Source: Diphasiastrum complanatum (lineage: Eukaryota; Streptophyta; Lycopodiopsida; Lycopodiales; Lycopodiaceae). From it: a stretch of 64,000 bases of DNA. The notes below the pieces were generated by a model. That model saw only the letters and a list, made by a program, of their open reading frames with translations. It was not told where the DNA came from and ran no database searches. Made by a program: the position numbers and the translations under genes. Below are positions 1 to 11,734 of the stretch, in pieces; position 1 is the first letter of the stretch; each line of letters begins with the position of its first letter. Location of the stretch: positions 33,206,317 to 33,270,316 of the forward strand of contig CM055109.1 in the NCBI GenBank assembly GCA_029204225.1, read 5' to 3'.

Positions 1-2199
1 AAAATCACATTCAAATCATGAGTGGTTAAAGCTATACTATCACATTTGAGAATAGACGATTTACGAAAAACAGTTTCAAAATTGATTGGGACGAATGGCA
101 ACGGAAAAACTCAAGTCAAGTAACATTTGACAATAACCCACAGCTTTTACCATCAATGCAAATAGATATAAAAATCATCTCATACCTCAATGTGCAGTTT
201 AGGTAGTCGTTGCATGTGAAACCCTAGTCATGAAACTTGTAGCAAAACAATCATTCTAACTAACCCACCAACATTGAACTCACCTCAAGCAATCAATCAA
301 GCCAAAGTTTAGAATACACCTTACTAACTATGGAGTTAACAACACACAAACAATAAACAGGCATGAGGGCACAAAGCAACCATTAACCTCCCACAAACTA
401 CTAACCCACATTGCAAGTGACTAACATTGAGCAACTAACATTCACAACAATTAGCCACAAAATGGAATTAACTTCAAAGCACACTCAAACAAGCAAGCAA
501 CTCCCAAAAGTGCCAACTCCTAAAAGTATTAACATACAAATACCAAAATACACAAGTACTGACTTCCACACAAGGAGTTGGCTCCTTCTTATAGGAAAAT
601 CCAATGCATCCCCTTCACAATGCCATCTTGTCATTCTTCATGCCCTTCAAGCCCTCTTTGCCATTTGTCTCCAACCCATTTGATAGTACACCTAGTGGCC
701 TCCATAAGAGAGTGGGGGAGTGGTGCATTCAAGGCTCTCTTCCAAAACTAGCCAAGATGCCATTTTTGTCAAAGGCTAGGGAGGCCATTCAAGTTTCCCC
801 TTTTGTACACCCTAGAAGCCCAAAATGTCAATGGCTAGTGGGTGCACCTCCCAATTTTTATAGCCTCCAAGGTGTTTTGACATTTATTATCCAAATTTTG
901 GGTGAGGTCCTTTTTCAACCCCTATTTTTAGTAGGCGGCTTTCGTTTTTCTTCGAGTACCTGTGTTTTCGACTTTTCTTCGGTTTTTCAAGGGCCGTGCG
1001 CCTATTGCTCATTTGTCTAGGTTTTTGGCTTGTTGGGTAACCACTTGGCCCGCACATTTCATTAATTGCCCGCAAATTGCCCAAACTTTGCCGTTAGGGT
1101 TTATGTGATTCCTTGACACTGAATCCATATTTCCCGGTCCCATTTTTACCCGAAACTTTTCTTTCTCGATTTTTTCTTCTGTGGTTGACTTTTTCGGCAT
1201 TCATGACTAGGGCTCCCACGACAACACGGTTTCCCTGAAAAATACACTGAGTGATCATATATTAGTAAAAACGGACTCAGTACATGGTGAGATTTTAGCA
1301 TGGTCATACCGGCTATTTTTTTCTATCAACTGGCTATTTTTTTTGAAAAGTTGTAAAATATTTACCGGCCATTTCTAAGGCCACAAAATCTGCTCTAGTC
1401 TCATTTAGGGCGGGCTGGGACCCAATTCTAGGTGGACCGGCACTTTTGGCTCGGTCTTACAAAACTTGACCACAAAATATTTTTGACGATTTTTTGAAAG
1501 TCAGTTTCTTATTTTAAACTGTGTCTAGCCACTTTAGGACGGGCTGGGACCCAGTTCTAAGGCAAATTTGTGCCAATTTTTCTCTAATAACCGGATTTTA
1601 CATGCTGGTTTTTTTAATTATTGCGAACATAAACTTCAATATTAGCCCGATTTTCCGTGCGGAAATATCGGCTAACAACTCCTAATCGATACCTATAGTT
1701 TCAAATATCTTCTCAATATAGGTCACTTAAGATCTACCATAGATTTGAATGATCTCCAAAAACTTTTCAATTAAGGGCTTAACTTATCATTCTAATAAGT
1801 GTATTGCCTCAAGATTCTGACCAACATATTTTTTGACCACCAAGTGGTATCAAAACCATGATGTTGGATGTTCACATATATTTCTAGCATGCATCACTCT
1901 TGTTCATGTCCTTAAAACTCATTTAATAATCCTCATTCTTCTGGTACCTTCCATGTTAGAGCAAAATTTACCATAAAGTAGTTTTTCATTTTAGTCAATA
2001 GTGGTAGCACTCATTTCTTTTTTATCAATAGTCATCACATTAAAACCATAAAAGATCTCAAATAGTTACATGTTCATTTTGTTAACGGTAATATCATCAC
2101 CTACAACAAAATCACATACAATATCTGTGGACTATGTCAGAGAGTGAGAACCAAGATTGAAACTTGACAATATTCCACCATACAGGTTGTCATAGTTTG
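1..2199. other. Non-coding, probably repeat-derived sequence
   Basis: No reading frame here resembles a known protein; the open frames at 411-1020 are compositionally random. The stretch holds a short direct repeat (see 1404-1562). At 1845-1860 the string TGGTATCAAAACCATG resembles the initiator-tRNA primer binding site of plant LTR elements (usual form TGGTATCAGAGCC), on the same strand as the gypsy remnant downstream. No LTR ending in CA lies directly before it, so a 5' LTR cannot be drawn. Confidence 0.4.
1404..1562 (+). repeat. Pair of ~28-bp direct repeats, 129 bp apart
   Basis: The string around GGGCTGGGACCCA occurs at 1404-1431 and again at 1533-1562 with only a few changes. It is a small local duplication with no visible function. 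Confidence 0.6.
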
Positions 2200-2967
2200 A
2201 AAAAGAGGAAGTTCAAAAATAGGTCTAGGTGTTACTTGATCAAGAGTCCACTAGCTTGCGTGGATCAAGAGTCCACTGGCTTGAGTGGATCACCTTTTGC
2301 CTCACCAATAGGAAGGAAGGAACTTTTTGGGCGTGCAGATATTATTGTTCACTCAACAAGAGCATAATCAAGAATAGATTTTCAATCGGAGCAAATAACC
2401 TATTGGATGCTCTTAAAGGAGCACACATGTTTTGTAATATTGATCTTCATTTCGATTATTACCAGATCAAGGTCAGTGAGGAGGATCAACAAAAACCTAC
2501 TTTTTGTATTGATAGAGAGCATTATCAGCTTAAGGCTATGCATTTGGATTAATCAATGAACCAACTGCATTTCAAGCATTGATGAATATGAGTTTTGGGC
2601 CATATCTATATTCATTTATTTCGGTAATCTTTGATCACATTCTAGTTTATTTGTTGAAGAAGCACTTCAACAAGAATGTTCAAACAATTGTTGAACTTAT
2701 ACCACCTTTGAATGAAGAAGGAAAATTGGCAGTAGAACTGGAGTAGTAGTTGGATATCATGACAAGGAGCTTCATAATGGAAAATGATTACAACAATACT
2801 TAATCAAATGGAAAAATTTACCAACTGAAAACTACACATGGGAAGATCATTTCTATATGAAGAGGTGGCCAACAATAGTTGAGACTTCCAAAGGTTTATG
2901 AAGCATAACACTTGACAAGAAATTGTATGGCTTCATTTTTTAGGACAAAATCTTAAAGTAGAGGGAG
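2200..2967 (+). mobile_element. Ty3/gypsy fragment: part of reverse transcriptase, then chromodomain
   Basis: At about 2395-2530 a frame reads as gypsy reverse transcriptase (LDALKGAH, NIDLHFDYYQIKV, EHYQLKAM). A frameshift follows and RT continues to about 2650 (GLINEPTAFQALMN). The catalytic FLDD box reads IFDHILVY, so the second metal-binding aspartate is histidine. About 140 bp later (2788-2890) a chromodomain is visible (QQYLIKWKNLPTENYTWED), so RNase H and integrase are deleted. A purine tract (AAAGTAGAGGGAG) ends at 2967, directly before a TG-starting LTR candidate. A near-identical RT fragment lies in the opposite orientation at 11.4-11.7 kb. This is a dead copy. Confidence 0.75.
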
Positions 2968-3515
2968 TGTCATGTCCTACATCAATTTATCCCATGTGCT
3001 CAAAATAATAATAATAATTATTAAATATAGCCATGGAGCTAAGTTAGAATACGATTAGTCAATGAAAGCGCTTAGACTAACTTTGGCGGGCTTAGTGATA
3101 ATTGTTGTAAGGCCTAATTTAGCCCAATAAGGTGCCAATCTCATATTAAAGGCACAAAGGACCACTATGCATACTTGAAGTCATGCTAAATTTGGAGGCT
3201 ATTCTGCATTCACTAATTTGAGACTCTCTAATGAGATTTAGGAGCTTCGCTATAATGAGAGCTATGGCCTTGCTAGTTGGTGTTTCATGTGCCTACCATT
3301 ACATGAGATTTTTATCATGTTCTAGCTTAAGGCCTTATGTAATGAACAATCATCAATAATGCAAATTCTTGCCTCCATTTGCAATATTTGGTAAAGCATC
3401 TTTAATTTGTCTAGTTTTCTTGATTCTTGTTGATTTTTTGAGTTCTTGTTTTGCCATGTAAATGTGATGCTAATAAATCGATTAAATCTTAGGATGTTAT
3501 GATTGGCACATAACA
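2968..3515 (+). repeat. Probable 3' LTR of the preceding gypsy remnant
   Basis: Starts TGTCATGTCCTACATC directly after the polypurine tract, as expected for a 3' LTR. The right end is uncertain; a CA-ending position near 3515 is plausible. No second copy is in the window, so the LTR is inferred from the PPT and the TG start only. Confidence 0.4.
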
Positions 3516-3559
3516 TCAAACATTTGGATTTAAACAAGGCAATCTTGTTTGATCAAGCC

Positions 3560-4740
3560 AAAATGCATGAATCAAAAGAAGTTGTTACTACTTATTTGCA
3601 TGCTATCTCCACACATATTCTACAAATAAGTAGTTGTTGACACAATGTGTTGCCAAAATGATTTGGGAAACAAAGCAGGAGCTATCATGCACTTAACAGA
3701 TTCAAGTAAGGTCATGTTCTTCCTCTCGACCAGCTCATTTGATTGTGGAGAGTAGGAAGTAGCAAACTGTTGTTCGATGCCTGTGGCGGAACAATAGTCC
3801 TTACATTAGTTTGAGATGTACTCACCACCATTGTCACTCCTAAGAGCTTTGATCTTCTTTCTTTTCTGTAACTTTGCATTTTTTTATATTCTTTGAAGAA
3901 TCTGAAAGCCTCAATACTTGTGCTTCATGGAATATACGGTAGTTCTTCTTGAATAGTCATCAATAAAAGTAATAAAGAATCTAGCACCAAGCACTGATCT
4001 TGTTTGCATTGGGCCACATATGTCTGTGTGACCCATTTGTACTACTTGCTAAACAACTTCTTGCTCTGAGCAGGTTGCGGATTCTGGTTCGAACTTTGCT
4101 TCTGCGACTGTTTTTGGTTGCCATCACTTTGCTTGGCAGCTTTCTTCTTTATTCTTCTTCGTATTCTTCTTTGAAAACAAGGCTTTAGAGTTGTTGATGG
4201 AGGACAAGGATGTTCCATTTCTGCATGTCTCCTCCTGCAACAACATAATGATGATTCTTGACAGAGTCAGGTCAGAATGCATGGAAATCATCATTATTTA
4301 GTTCTTGTAAGAGGGTGGCATGCTTGAAAGCAAGGTCATGACAACGTCAGAATCATTGATTTATGTGATTCTAGACAGCATCATGACCTTCTAACATTCT
4401 GAGGGAAAATAATCTTTTCCTTAGAAACAGCTTTAAAGTGACATCTCTCACTTCATAAGAGTGTTCAATATATCCCAAGCTTCTCTCTTAGATTGGGCTT
4501 GTCTGATGTGGCCAATCTATGTGTCGAAGATGTTAAGAGTGATCAAGGTGAATGCCTTGCCATCCCTGAGCTTCCACCTGTAAATGGCCTGCTCATCGAC
4601 ACTAGGAATCAGTTCGATTCCTGCGACTATCTCCTCCCAAAGTTCCTTGGCCATTAGAACTATTGTCATCTTGAATTTCCACAAGTGGTAGTTCGAACCA
4701 TCGAGTCATCATTATAACAAACTGTGATTGCGAATCCATT
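3560..4740 (-). mobile_element. Ty1/copia fragment: gag joined to integrase core
   Basis: Reading on the minus strand from 4735, a copia gag start is visible (YHLWKFKMTIVLMAKELWE, then WRLRDGKAF-like WKLRDGKAFTLITL), followed by a frame-broken remainder. From about 4010 down to 3640 the frame reads integrase core (HTDICGPMQT, FITFIDDYS, LRSDNGGEY). Protease and the integrase N-terminus are missing, so the copy is internally deleted. It belongs to the same lineage as the full element at 18282-24037. Both carry a TAG stop at the same gag position (here 4519-4517; there 19515-19517). Confidence 0.75.
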
Positions 4741-6307
4741 TGCGAAGTTCAAGATAAGGCTATGCAGATGTAGATTATATTACTAAAAACAATTATAATG
4801 AGTGTCTAGCTTATGATCGACACACAATAACAATCATAAAAACGTTTTAATCTACAAATAACTTTATCTGCATAGCATGAATCAATTGATCTAACTGTTA
4901 GTGACTGCAAGTGGTTCACTTGCTTTGCGGTCATCCACTTGTGAGGCCTTTGAACTAGCCTCCGTTATTGACCACAAGTAAGGCTCTTGTGGTGCATTGT
5001 GGTATTTAATGAACATTTCGGGGAGACCATTATTGACCCCAAATGACCTTCTTGCGGGGCCTTGCGATGACTTCAAAAGCCTATTTTTAGACAGAGTATT
5101 TTTGAAGACTATACGTTTGTACAAATATTTACATACAGAATGGATGGATCTAGATTACCAACGAGATAAGGGATGGAGAGGATAGAAATCCAACAAAATG
5201 GTGTCCCATGCCCTTTTATAGGCATTACTAGGGTTAGGATTTAAGTGACCCAAAAACATGTGCCATACCAACTTGAGTTGCACAAAAATCTTTAGATTAA
5301 TTCATTTTTAACTACTTGGGTCCCATTTCACATTTGGGCCCATTGAGACCAGTCTACCATTATTTCTCATGCCTTTGGCATGCAAGTACATTGCACTATT
5401 TAACGATGTGTGACTTTATACATTGATAGTCCTATTTGCACTTGTGTGCACTTTTTCGACGTGGCCATGCTTTTGTTTTGGCTGTCATAAACTTTGGTTG
5501 TAAGGAGGCCGCCTTGTTATTCATTTGTTGGGTCTACTGCTCCCAATAGAGATAGATCCTGAAACTGCCACTCTATTCTTCCATTTTTGTTCTGGGGTTT
5601 ATGATTCAACAATTAATTCGAGTATTCTTGTACGATTGGCGAAAATTGGAAACCCGTTAGAAGATTGTTGTTGGAATCTTATAACATTACACTTGAGAGA
5701 CAGATTCTATGCGAAACATGAAGACCATGCATCCACCAAAAGGAATTTTCGTCTTGGAAGGAGTAATCCTCCAACAATGAGTAGAGGAAGACAAAGATTT
5801 TCCAAAGGCAGCTTGAGATGCTAAAGATTCTACAGTTAAAGTGGAATGAAAAAAGCTAAAGAATATACTTAACCACCTTCGACTAAGAGACTATGGACCA
5901 AATTTAATTGAGGAGTCCCCTTCCCTGCTTCCAACTAAACGTTGTACACTTAAATACATTGAAAATAGTGACACCTCACCATCATCCTCTTATGACACAT
6001 CCTCCTCTTCTTCAAAGGTGAGAGATAAGCTCTTTGACATAGATAAAATATTGTTAGATATTTAGAGAGAGGATGTACAATAAATAATTGTTAGATATTT
6101 AGAAAGAGGATGTACAATCTTAGCAAACAATCAGTTTGTCTAATAGTTATGGAACAATTTTGCCTCATAGTACTTACAATTCAAAACAAGAAATATTCTA
6201 TACTGATCATTGTAATCAATATAAGAAACCCTTTTCAAAACAAATTTGATGCCTTTATAACAGAGCATTTGACATCAAGGTTTCTAAAACCATGATGCAT
6301 TCAAAAT
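4741..6307. other. No recognised gene
   Basis: Open frames of 60-100 codons occur (4891-5124, 5525-5824) but none resembles a known family. The end of the stretch is low-complexity and AT-rich. It is probably decayed transposon sequence between two copia fragments. Confidence 0.35.
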
Positions 6308-7540
6308 TTGATGAGAAACAAAATGTCCAGCATAGGATTACTTCTTGCCTTTGCAGCTAGATGCAATCTTGAGATACATCAGATTAATATGAAAACTGCA
6401 TTTCTATATGGTGACTTGGATGAGAAATTTTATATGAAACAAACAGAGCGATCTGAAGACAATGTACACTTGGATAGAATATGCAAATTAACAAAATATA
6501 TTTATGGTTTATTAGGCAGTTTGAGCTTGGTATACAAAAGTAGACAATTCTTTAAACTCTCTGGGAGTGATTCAGATCCAGTGGGATTCAAATCTGTATG
6601 TGATTCAAATTTGTGAGAAGTTTCTGACCATGACTATATTTGTTGATGATAGTCTAATGATCGGCAATTGCCTTGAGTTAATTGAATATGTTAAAGAAGC
6701 ACCATCTAGATAGTTTGAAATTATTTTGATCTTGGTGAAGCCATGTTGTGTCCAGGGTTGGAAATCTCAAGGAATTGACTCAAAAAAGTCTGCAGGTTAA
6801 ACAATCTAGAAATTAAAGACTGAAACATGGAAGTCTGTAGGGAGGTTTTTGCTCCCATGCAGCTTGGTGCAATATTGAACAAAAAGGATTGTTCACAAAC
6901 AAATGAAGATAAAGCAAATGTGGTAAAGATTCCATACAAAAATTTAAATGGAAGTCTTTTGACAATCTGCATTGAAGCAAATTTGGCTTATGTTATTTAT
7001 TCATTCAATCAATTCTCAAACAATCTTGAAAGGATACACTGGAGAATGGCAAAAAGAATTCTACAATATTTGAGGAAGACCACACCTTGCACATATACAA
7101 GTACTACATACTTCATCTTTGAAACTTACAACAATACTAGTTGAGCAAGTTGTAAAGATGGCAGTAGATCTGTCTCAGGTGGATATTTTCTATTGTGTGG
7201 TGGTGTTATCAGCTGGGTGTGTAAATAACAAACCCTAGTTGCACAATCATCTTGTGAGTATGAGTGTATTGCAGTCTCACAGTATACCAATGAGGTTGTA
7301 TGGTTAAGAAGTGTTGTTAAAATAATTGCGACAAAGCACGTAAAACCAACTGTCTTGTTTTTCAGTGCAAAACAAAGAATATTCCCTTAAGGCCTATGAT
7401 TGAAAAGTTTGAGATCACAATGGATTTTGTCAAATTAGCTGAAAGATTGTAGATATAATGACAAAACCAGTAGGAAGGAGAGTATTTAAGTACTACAGAA
7501 CAAAACTGGGATCTGGAGAAAAGTTTGTCAATTGAAATGA
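6308..7540 (+). mobile_element. Ty1/copia fragment: reverse transcriptase and RNase H
   Basis: From 6308 the frame reads copia RT (IHQINMKTAFLYGDLDEKF, then CKLTKYIYGL). A second piece near 6640 has IFVDDSLMIGN, which fits the YVDD catalytic loop. The connection to RNase H (6827-7144) is frame-broken. RNase H follows at about 7150-7330 (GGYFLLCGGVISW, YECIAVSQYTNEVVWLRSV) and its C-terminal tail ends near 7530 (IMTKPVGRRVFKYYRTKLG). Multiple stops and frameshifts show a pseudogene. The lineage differs from copia A, C and D. No LTR or target duplication was found. Confidence 0.75.
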
Positions 7541-8510
7541 TGAACTTCAATCCTACTCTGACAATCCATGTGAATAGTTGAAGAATTATTACATGAAAAT
7601 TCTAAAAAGAAAACAGTCTGTAAACATATTGCAGTTTTGCTCGGGATAACAAGCAGAGAAACAAGCCTACATAATTGAAGAGGATTTCTCAGCAGAATGA
7701 CAGTTTGCAGAATAACACGAAGTGAGAAGCATGTTCAGTAAAACAGTATTGAGAATTCATAATTCCAACATTGAAAAATATACATATTTCCTTTCAGTAC
7801 AGAGTAGACAGGTACTTTGTTCAAGCATTACTTTTACTGAATTTTCTGCTGTTCAATGAGAACTAGCATTTTTGCTTTGTTCATATATTGTCAATTTGAT
7901 CTTGTGCGCAATTTCTTACTGATCCACTTGTTCAGTGTGAGTGTTGTCAGAGATCAGATTTCTTGTGTGCTGAATTTTCCTCTATGTAAACTTGTTTGTG
8001 TGCTCTACGCATCGGTGCAAACGATCTTATTATGCTTCTGCAAAGTTGTCTGTATACGCTTTACTCTGATGGGTACCGCATAACAAGACAATATTGAAGA
8101 AATAAATGGCTGTAAAGTCATGTCTATGAAAAGTAATGCATGAACGACAGCTCGGTAACAGCCCCAACAACCAGCATAGATCCATTTTCATGCTAAATAA
8201 GAATTGCATCCAGCCAGTTGTTTTGAAAACAACAGCCCGATCTGCAGGAGAAGCACAGCTATCCAAAACATGAGAGAGGAATGAAGATTGCAAAGAAACA
8301 ATTTCTTCACAGAGAGGTCCCCGTGAAGGAGGACCATGTCGGGGACAATAGTGAAATCACCATAGAGAATTTGGTTATGCCATATTCAATATCCATTTCG
8401 TAATTGCCGTTCCGCTCCTTTTTGGGCCTATATTATTTTGCATAGTATAGGGCCCACCTTTTTTTACTCGTTATAGAGAGCGTGAATGCGAGAGCATGAA
8501 TGCGGTCTTT
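7541..8510. other. Non-coding; no recognised feature
   Basis: AT-rich sequence after the copia RNase H tail. It could include remains of a 3' LTR, but no repeat partner exists in the window. Nothing else is supported. Confidence 0.3.
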
Positions 8511-8514
8511 TAAT

Positions 8515-9035
8515 TTAAATGAGAGAGAGCATGAATGCAACAAAGAGAGAAAGAGAGTGAACGCAGTAGAGACAGAGAGGTAGGGAGAGAGAGCGTGAAC
8601 GCAGTAGAGAGAGAGCAGGATACGGAGAGAGCAGGGCAAAGAGAGAGATAGAGGGCAGAGAGAGAGAGAGCGCAGGAGAGCGAGAGAGAGAGCGCACACA
8701 GAGAGAAAGAGAGCACGGGAGAGGGTGAGAGAGGGAGAGCGCAGGAGGGGGAGAGAGAGAGAGACCGCAACAGGTGGAGAGGGGGGGGGGGAGAGAGAGA
8801 GAGAGCGGGAGAGAGCAGCAGCAGGAGAGAGAGAGAAACAAAGAGTGTGGGACAGAGAAGCAGCAGGAGGAGAGAGAGAGAGAGAGAGAAGCGGCAGGAG
8901 AGAGAGAGAAACAAAGAGCGTGGGACAGAGAAGCATCAGGAGAAGGAGAGAGAGAGAGTGGGAGAGCGCAAAAAGGAGAGAGAGCGCCGGACAGGAGAGA
9001 GAGCACGGGAGAGGAGAGAGAGAGGGAGAGATGTA
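8515..9035. repeat. ~520-bp GA-rich imperfect microsatellite tract
   Basis: Almost all purine on the plus strand: runs of GA interrupted by recurring words such as GAGCGCA, GAACGCAGTAGAGA and AGCAGCAGGAGAGAGAG, and AAACAAAGAGYGTGGGACAG twice. Long open frames on both strands here are by-products of the dinucleotide repeat, not genes. The recurring longer words suggest growth by segmental duplication as well as slippage. Confidence 0.85.
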
Positions 9036-9065
9036 AAAAAAATCAGCGGAACCGCAATTACGTGA

Positions 9066-9180
9066 GGTAATGGTTCATTGGTTGGGCCATTACCACAAAT
9101 AATCCGATTCCTGAACAGCTCGTAGCCTCCGCCACTCGCTGTCGGGTCCCAAATTATTTATGGTAATGGCCATTACCTAC
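9066..9180. repeat. Small foldback (inverted repeat), ~115 bp
   Basis: The left arm (GGTAATGG...GCCATTACCACAAATAAT, 9066-9102) is matched in inverted orientation by the right arm (ATTATTTATGGTAATGGC...TTACC, 9152-9180). It may be a MITE remnant or part of a larger foldback cluster running to 9630. Confidence 0.5.
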
Positions 9181-9260
9181 TACATAATTGATGTTTGGGC
9201 TTATAGTGGACAAATGGCAAATTTTAATTGGATCTGACCACAAATGTTTAAACTCATATT

Positions 9261-9292
9261 AGTTTGGGCCTTTCAATTGAAAGGCCCAAACT
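9261..9292. repeat. Perfect 32-bp palindrome
   Basis: Half-site AGTTTGGGCCTTTCAA is followed directly by its exact reverse complement, with no spacer and no mismatch. It lies between two other foldbacks. Confidence 0.9.
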
Positions 9293-9314
9293 TCAATTAT
9301 GCCTGTTAGCAGGC

Positions 9315-9420
9315 TTGAGCAGACCTGCTACCTAGTAGCAGGCAGCCTTCAATGCACCTCGCCACAGGGCGGCTCGGTGCATGAAGGCTGCATGCTACAG
9401 CCGGTAGCGGGCCTGCTCAC
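9315..9420 (+). repeat. ~105-nt imperfect hairpin, miRNA-precursor-like or MITE
   Basis: The left arm from TTGAGCAG to CACCTCGCC (9315-9363) pairs with the right arm GGCGGCTCGGTGCATG...CCTGCTCA (9368-9419). Paired blocks include GCAGCCTTCA/TGAAGGCTGC and TGCACC/GGTGCA. Bulges are small and the loop is only a few bases. Size and pairing would suit a plant miRNA or siRNA hairpin, but a MITE stem would look the same. No transcript evidence is available. Confidence 0.45.
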
Positions 9421-9501
9421 ACCCGCTACCTAGTCCATTTCAGATTGTTTGTATGCATAGCTTGAGATTTTGAAGCACAGTCATCTCACCTACAATGTAT
9501 T

Positions 9502-9630
9502 ATGGAAGGAGTCGGGTAGAGGGCCCGATAAGGATTTCCAAAAAAAATTGGGCGAGGCCCGGAGGGGCCGAGCCTAAATTTTTTTGGAAAGCCGAACCGG
9601 GCATAATGGCCTTTGCCTGGCTCCTTCCAT
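9502..9630. repeat. Foldback element, family with copies at 11.7 and 61.9 kb
   Basis: Left end ATGGAAGGAGTCGGGTAGAG and right end CTCCTTCCAT form inverted termini. Inside, TTTCCAAAAAAA and TTTTTTTGGAAA also pair. The outer motif GGAGYCGGGYAGA recurs in the two other small foldbacks, suggesting a MITE family. No clear target duplication was found. Confidence 0.5.
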
Positions 9631-9904
9631 TGCGTAATGGATACTTGAAATTTTTTCAGAAGCACATTACGAAGCATAATAGGCAAGTTTGACTTTGACT
9701 AATCAGCACAAATGTGCCACGTGGCAGTTGTACGGAATCCGTACGGGCGGGCACAGATAGGCAGAAAAAAAAAGCAAAATCTGCCTTTGAAAAGAACGCA
9801 TGCATTTTCTGCTTTTTATTTTATTTGAAAATGGGCATAATATGCAAACAGGTATCCATTACGTTACGAGAAAAGAGAAAACCAGTTAGTGCTTGCAATG
9901 GAAT

Positions 9905-10450
9905 AGATAGTGCTTGTAGTATTCTAAGTTTTTTCACATGTTCAACTTCGTTGACTAGACATGATGGACATTCTTGGACCATTGCATTTACATTCTACTT
10001 CATAGCTTGCCATTAAAAAGATTTGTACTTTCTAGTAAGTTTCTAATATACCATAAATGACTAACATTGGAGAAAAGTGTAATTTGTAAGATATTAAGGA
10101 ATCAACCTCGATTTTGCAATAGAAGTCGACGAGAGTACCCCCAACCATTTGCTAAGTGAATCTTGGGCCAGGGTTTGTCATACGCGTCTTCTTAATAGTG
10201 GGTGATATGTTGGATCTGTGTGTCTTCTTAGATAGTGAGCTTGTAGTATTCAAAGTTTTTTCACATGTTCAACTTCGTTGAACTGACATGATGCACATTC
10301 TTGGACCATTGCATATACATTCTACTTCATCCCTTACCATTAAAAAGATTTGTAGTTTCTAGTAAGTTTCTAATATATCATAAATTACTAGCATTGGAGA
10401 ACAGTGTAATTATTTGTATGATATTAAGGAATCAACCTCAATTTTGGTAG
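9905..10450 (+). repeat. Direct duplication of ~220 bp, period ~326 bp
   Basis: 9905-10126 and 10231-10450 match closely along their whole length. Shared words include TTTTTTCACATGTTCAACTT, TTCTTGGACCATTGCAT and GATATTAAGGAATCAACCTC. Neither copy carries a recognisable coding frame. Confidence 0.8.
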
Positions 10451-10589
10451 AAAAACTATTCTTTTGTTGTCATATATTAGAATTTTATCCTTAAGTGGAT
10501 GTCAAGAATGATTATCACACTTGGATTTTTAATAAATCTCCTATGACTTGCATAATAGCAACAACTTTAGAACACTCATTTGTGATGAT

Positions 10590-11703
10590 GGATTTTCAAC
10601 ACCTTTTCAAGAAAATGAGTGGATTTAGTATGCATCTTCTCGACATGCAACATAATTCATTTGAAATTTGATCTTGTCTTGTGGACATCCAATTTTTCTC
10701 AACTTTTGGAAGATGGATATATTCTCCTCCATAGATTTACAAATATCACGTACTTGCTATCAAATACCCTTGAGGTATTTGATAGAAAAATTATACACTT
10801 GAAGTTGTGCTAACCATCTCGTATGTTTATCCACAACCTACTTTTGATTGAAAAAGTACTTCAAACTATGATGATCACTTTTTATAATAGAATTTGACCA
10901 TGCAAGTATTGTTGCCATTTTTTAGAAGTGTGAACAATTACCAACATCTCCTTGTCATGCATAGGATACAACGTTTTCTTATTGGTTAACTTTCAACTCT
11001 CATAAGCAATCACACCATGTTTTTGGCTCAATTTGGCACTTAATCCACTTCCACTTCCACTTCCACTCACTCTAATCTTCAATGAGAAATCGAAGTTAGG
11101 TTGCACCAGTAGTGAGGCTTTTCCCAAAGCTTCTTTCAATTGAACAAAGCTCTTTTGAGCCTCATTATTCAATTCAAATTGACCCTTTCTTAATAATGTA
11201 TAAGTGGTGTGGCTATCTTTTAAAAATACAAATTGACTCACATGTAGCATTGTGCAAATCCCAAGAATCTTCGTAACTGTCATAGGATTTCTAGGACTCT
11301 TCCAAATTTTCACTGCTTCAATTTTGTGTTGATCCACCCTGATTTGTCCTAATTGCTCAATTTCATGTTGAGCAACCTCACATTTTGACATCTTTGCAAA
11401 CAAATGGTATTCTCATAATAGTTTCAAAACTACTTTAGATAGATGGGCATGTTCTTTTAAGTTCTGGTGGTAGAAGAATACCAAAATAAATGAATATAGA
11501 TATGGCCCAAAAATCATATTCATCAATGCTTGAAATGCAGTTGGTTCATTGATTAATCCAAATGGCATAGCCTTAAGCTGATAATGCTCTCTATCAATAC
11601 AAAAAGTAGGTTTTTGTCGATCCTCATCACTGACCTTGATCTGGTAATAATCGAAATGAAGATCAATATTAAAAAACACGTGTGCTCCTTTAAGAGCATC
11701 CAA
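10590..11703 (-). mobile_element. Ty3/gypsy fragment: RT palm/thumb and RNase H
   Basis: On the minus strand from 11703 the frame reads gypsy RT (MDALKGAHVFFNIDLHFDYY, EHYQLKAMPFGLINEPTAFQ). Sequence around the catalytic FLDD is deleted (ILVFFYHQNLKEH). A second frame (11403-10993) continues with the RT thumb and RNase H entry (FVQLKEALGKASLLVQP). RNase H remnants run to about 10600 (EMLVIVHTSKKWQQYLHGQ, RWLAQLQVYNFSIKYLKGI). A (CTTCCA)n expansion near 11043-11066 makes a Gly-Ser run. It is dead: the catalytic box is gone and frames are broken. It is near-identical to, and opposite in orientation to, the fragment at 2.4 kb. Confidence 0.75.
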
Positions 11704-11734
11704 TATGGTTGTCCCATGACAAACATATTATGGA

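Noticed and set aside
604-1020. 138-codon open frame near the window start
   Set aside because: No recognisable domain, no supporting signals, and overlapping open frames on the other strand.
8433-9070. Several long overlapping open frames on both strands (100-167 codons) rich in Leu/Ser or Arg/Glu
   Set aside because: They are translations of the GA-rich tract; dinucleotide repeats lack stops in most frames. Composition is pure repeat.
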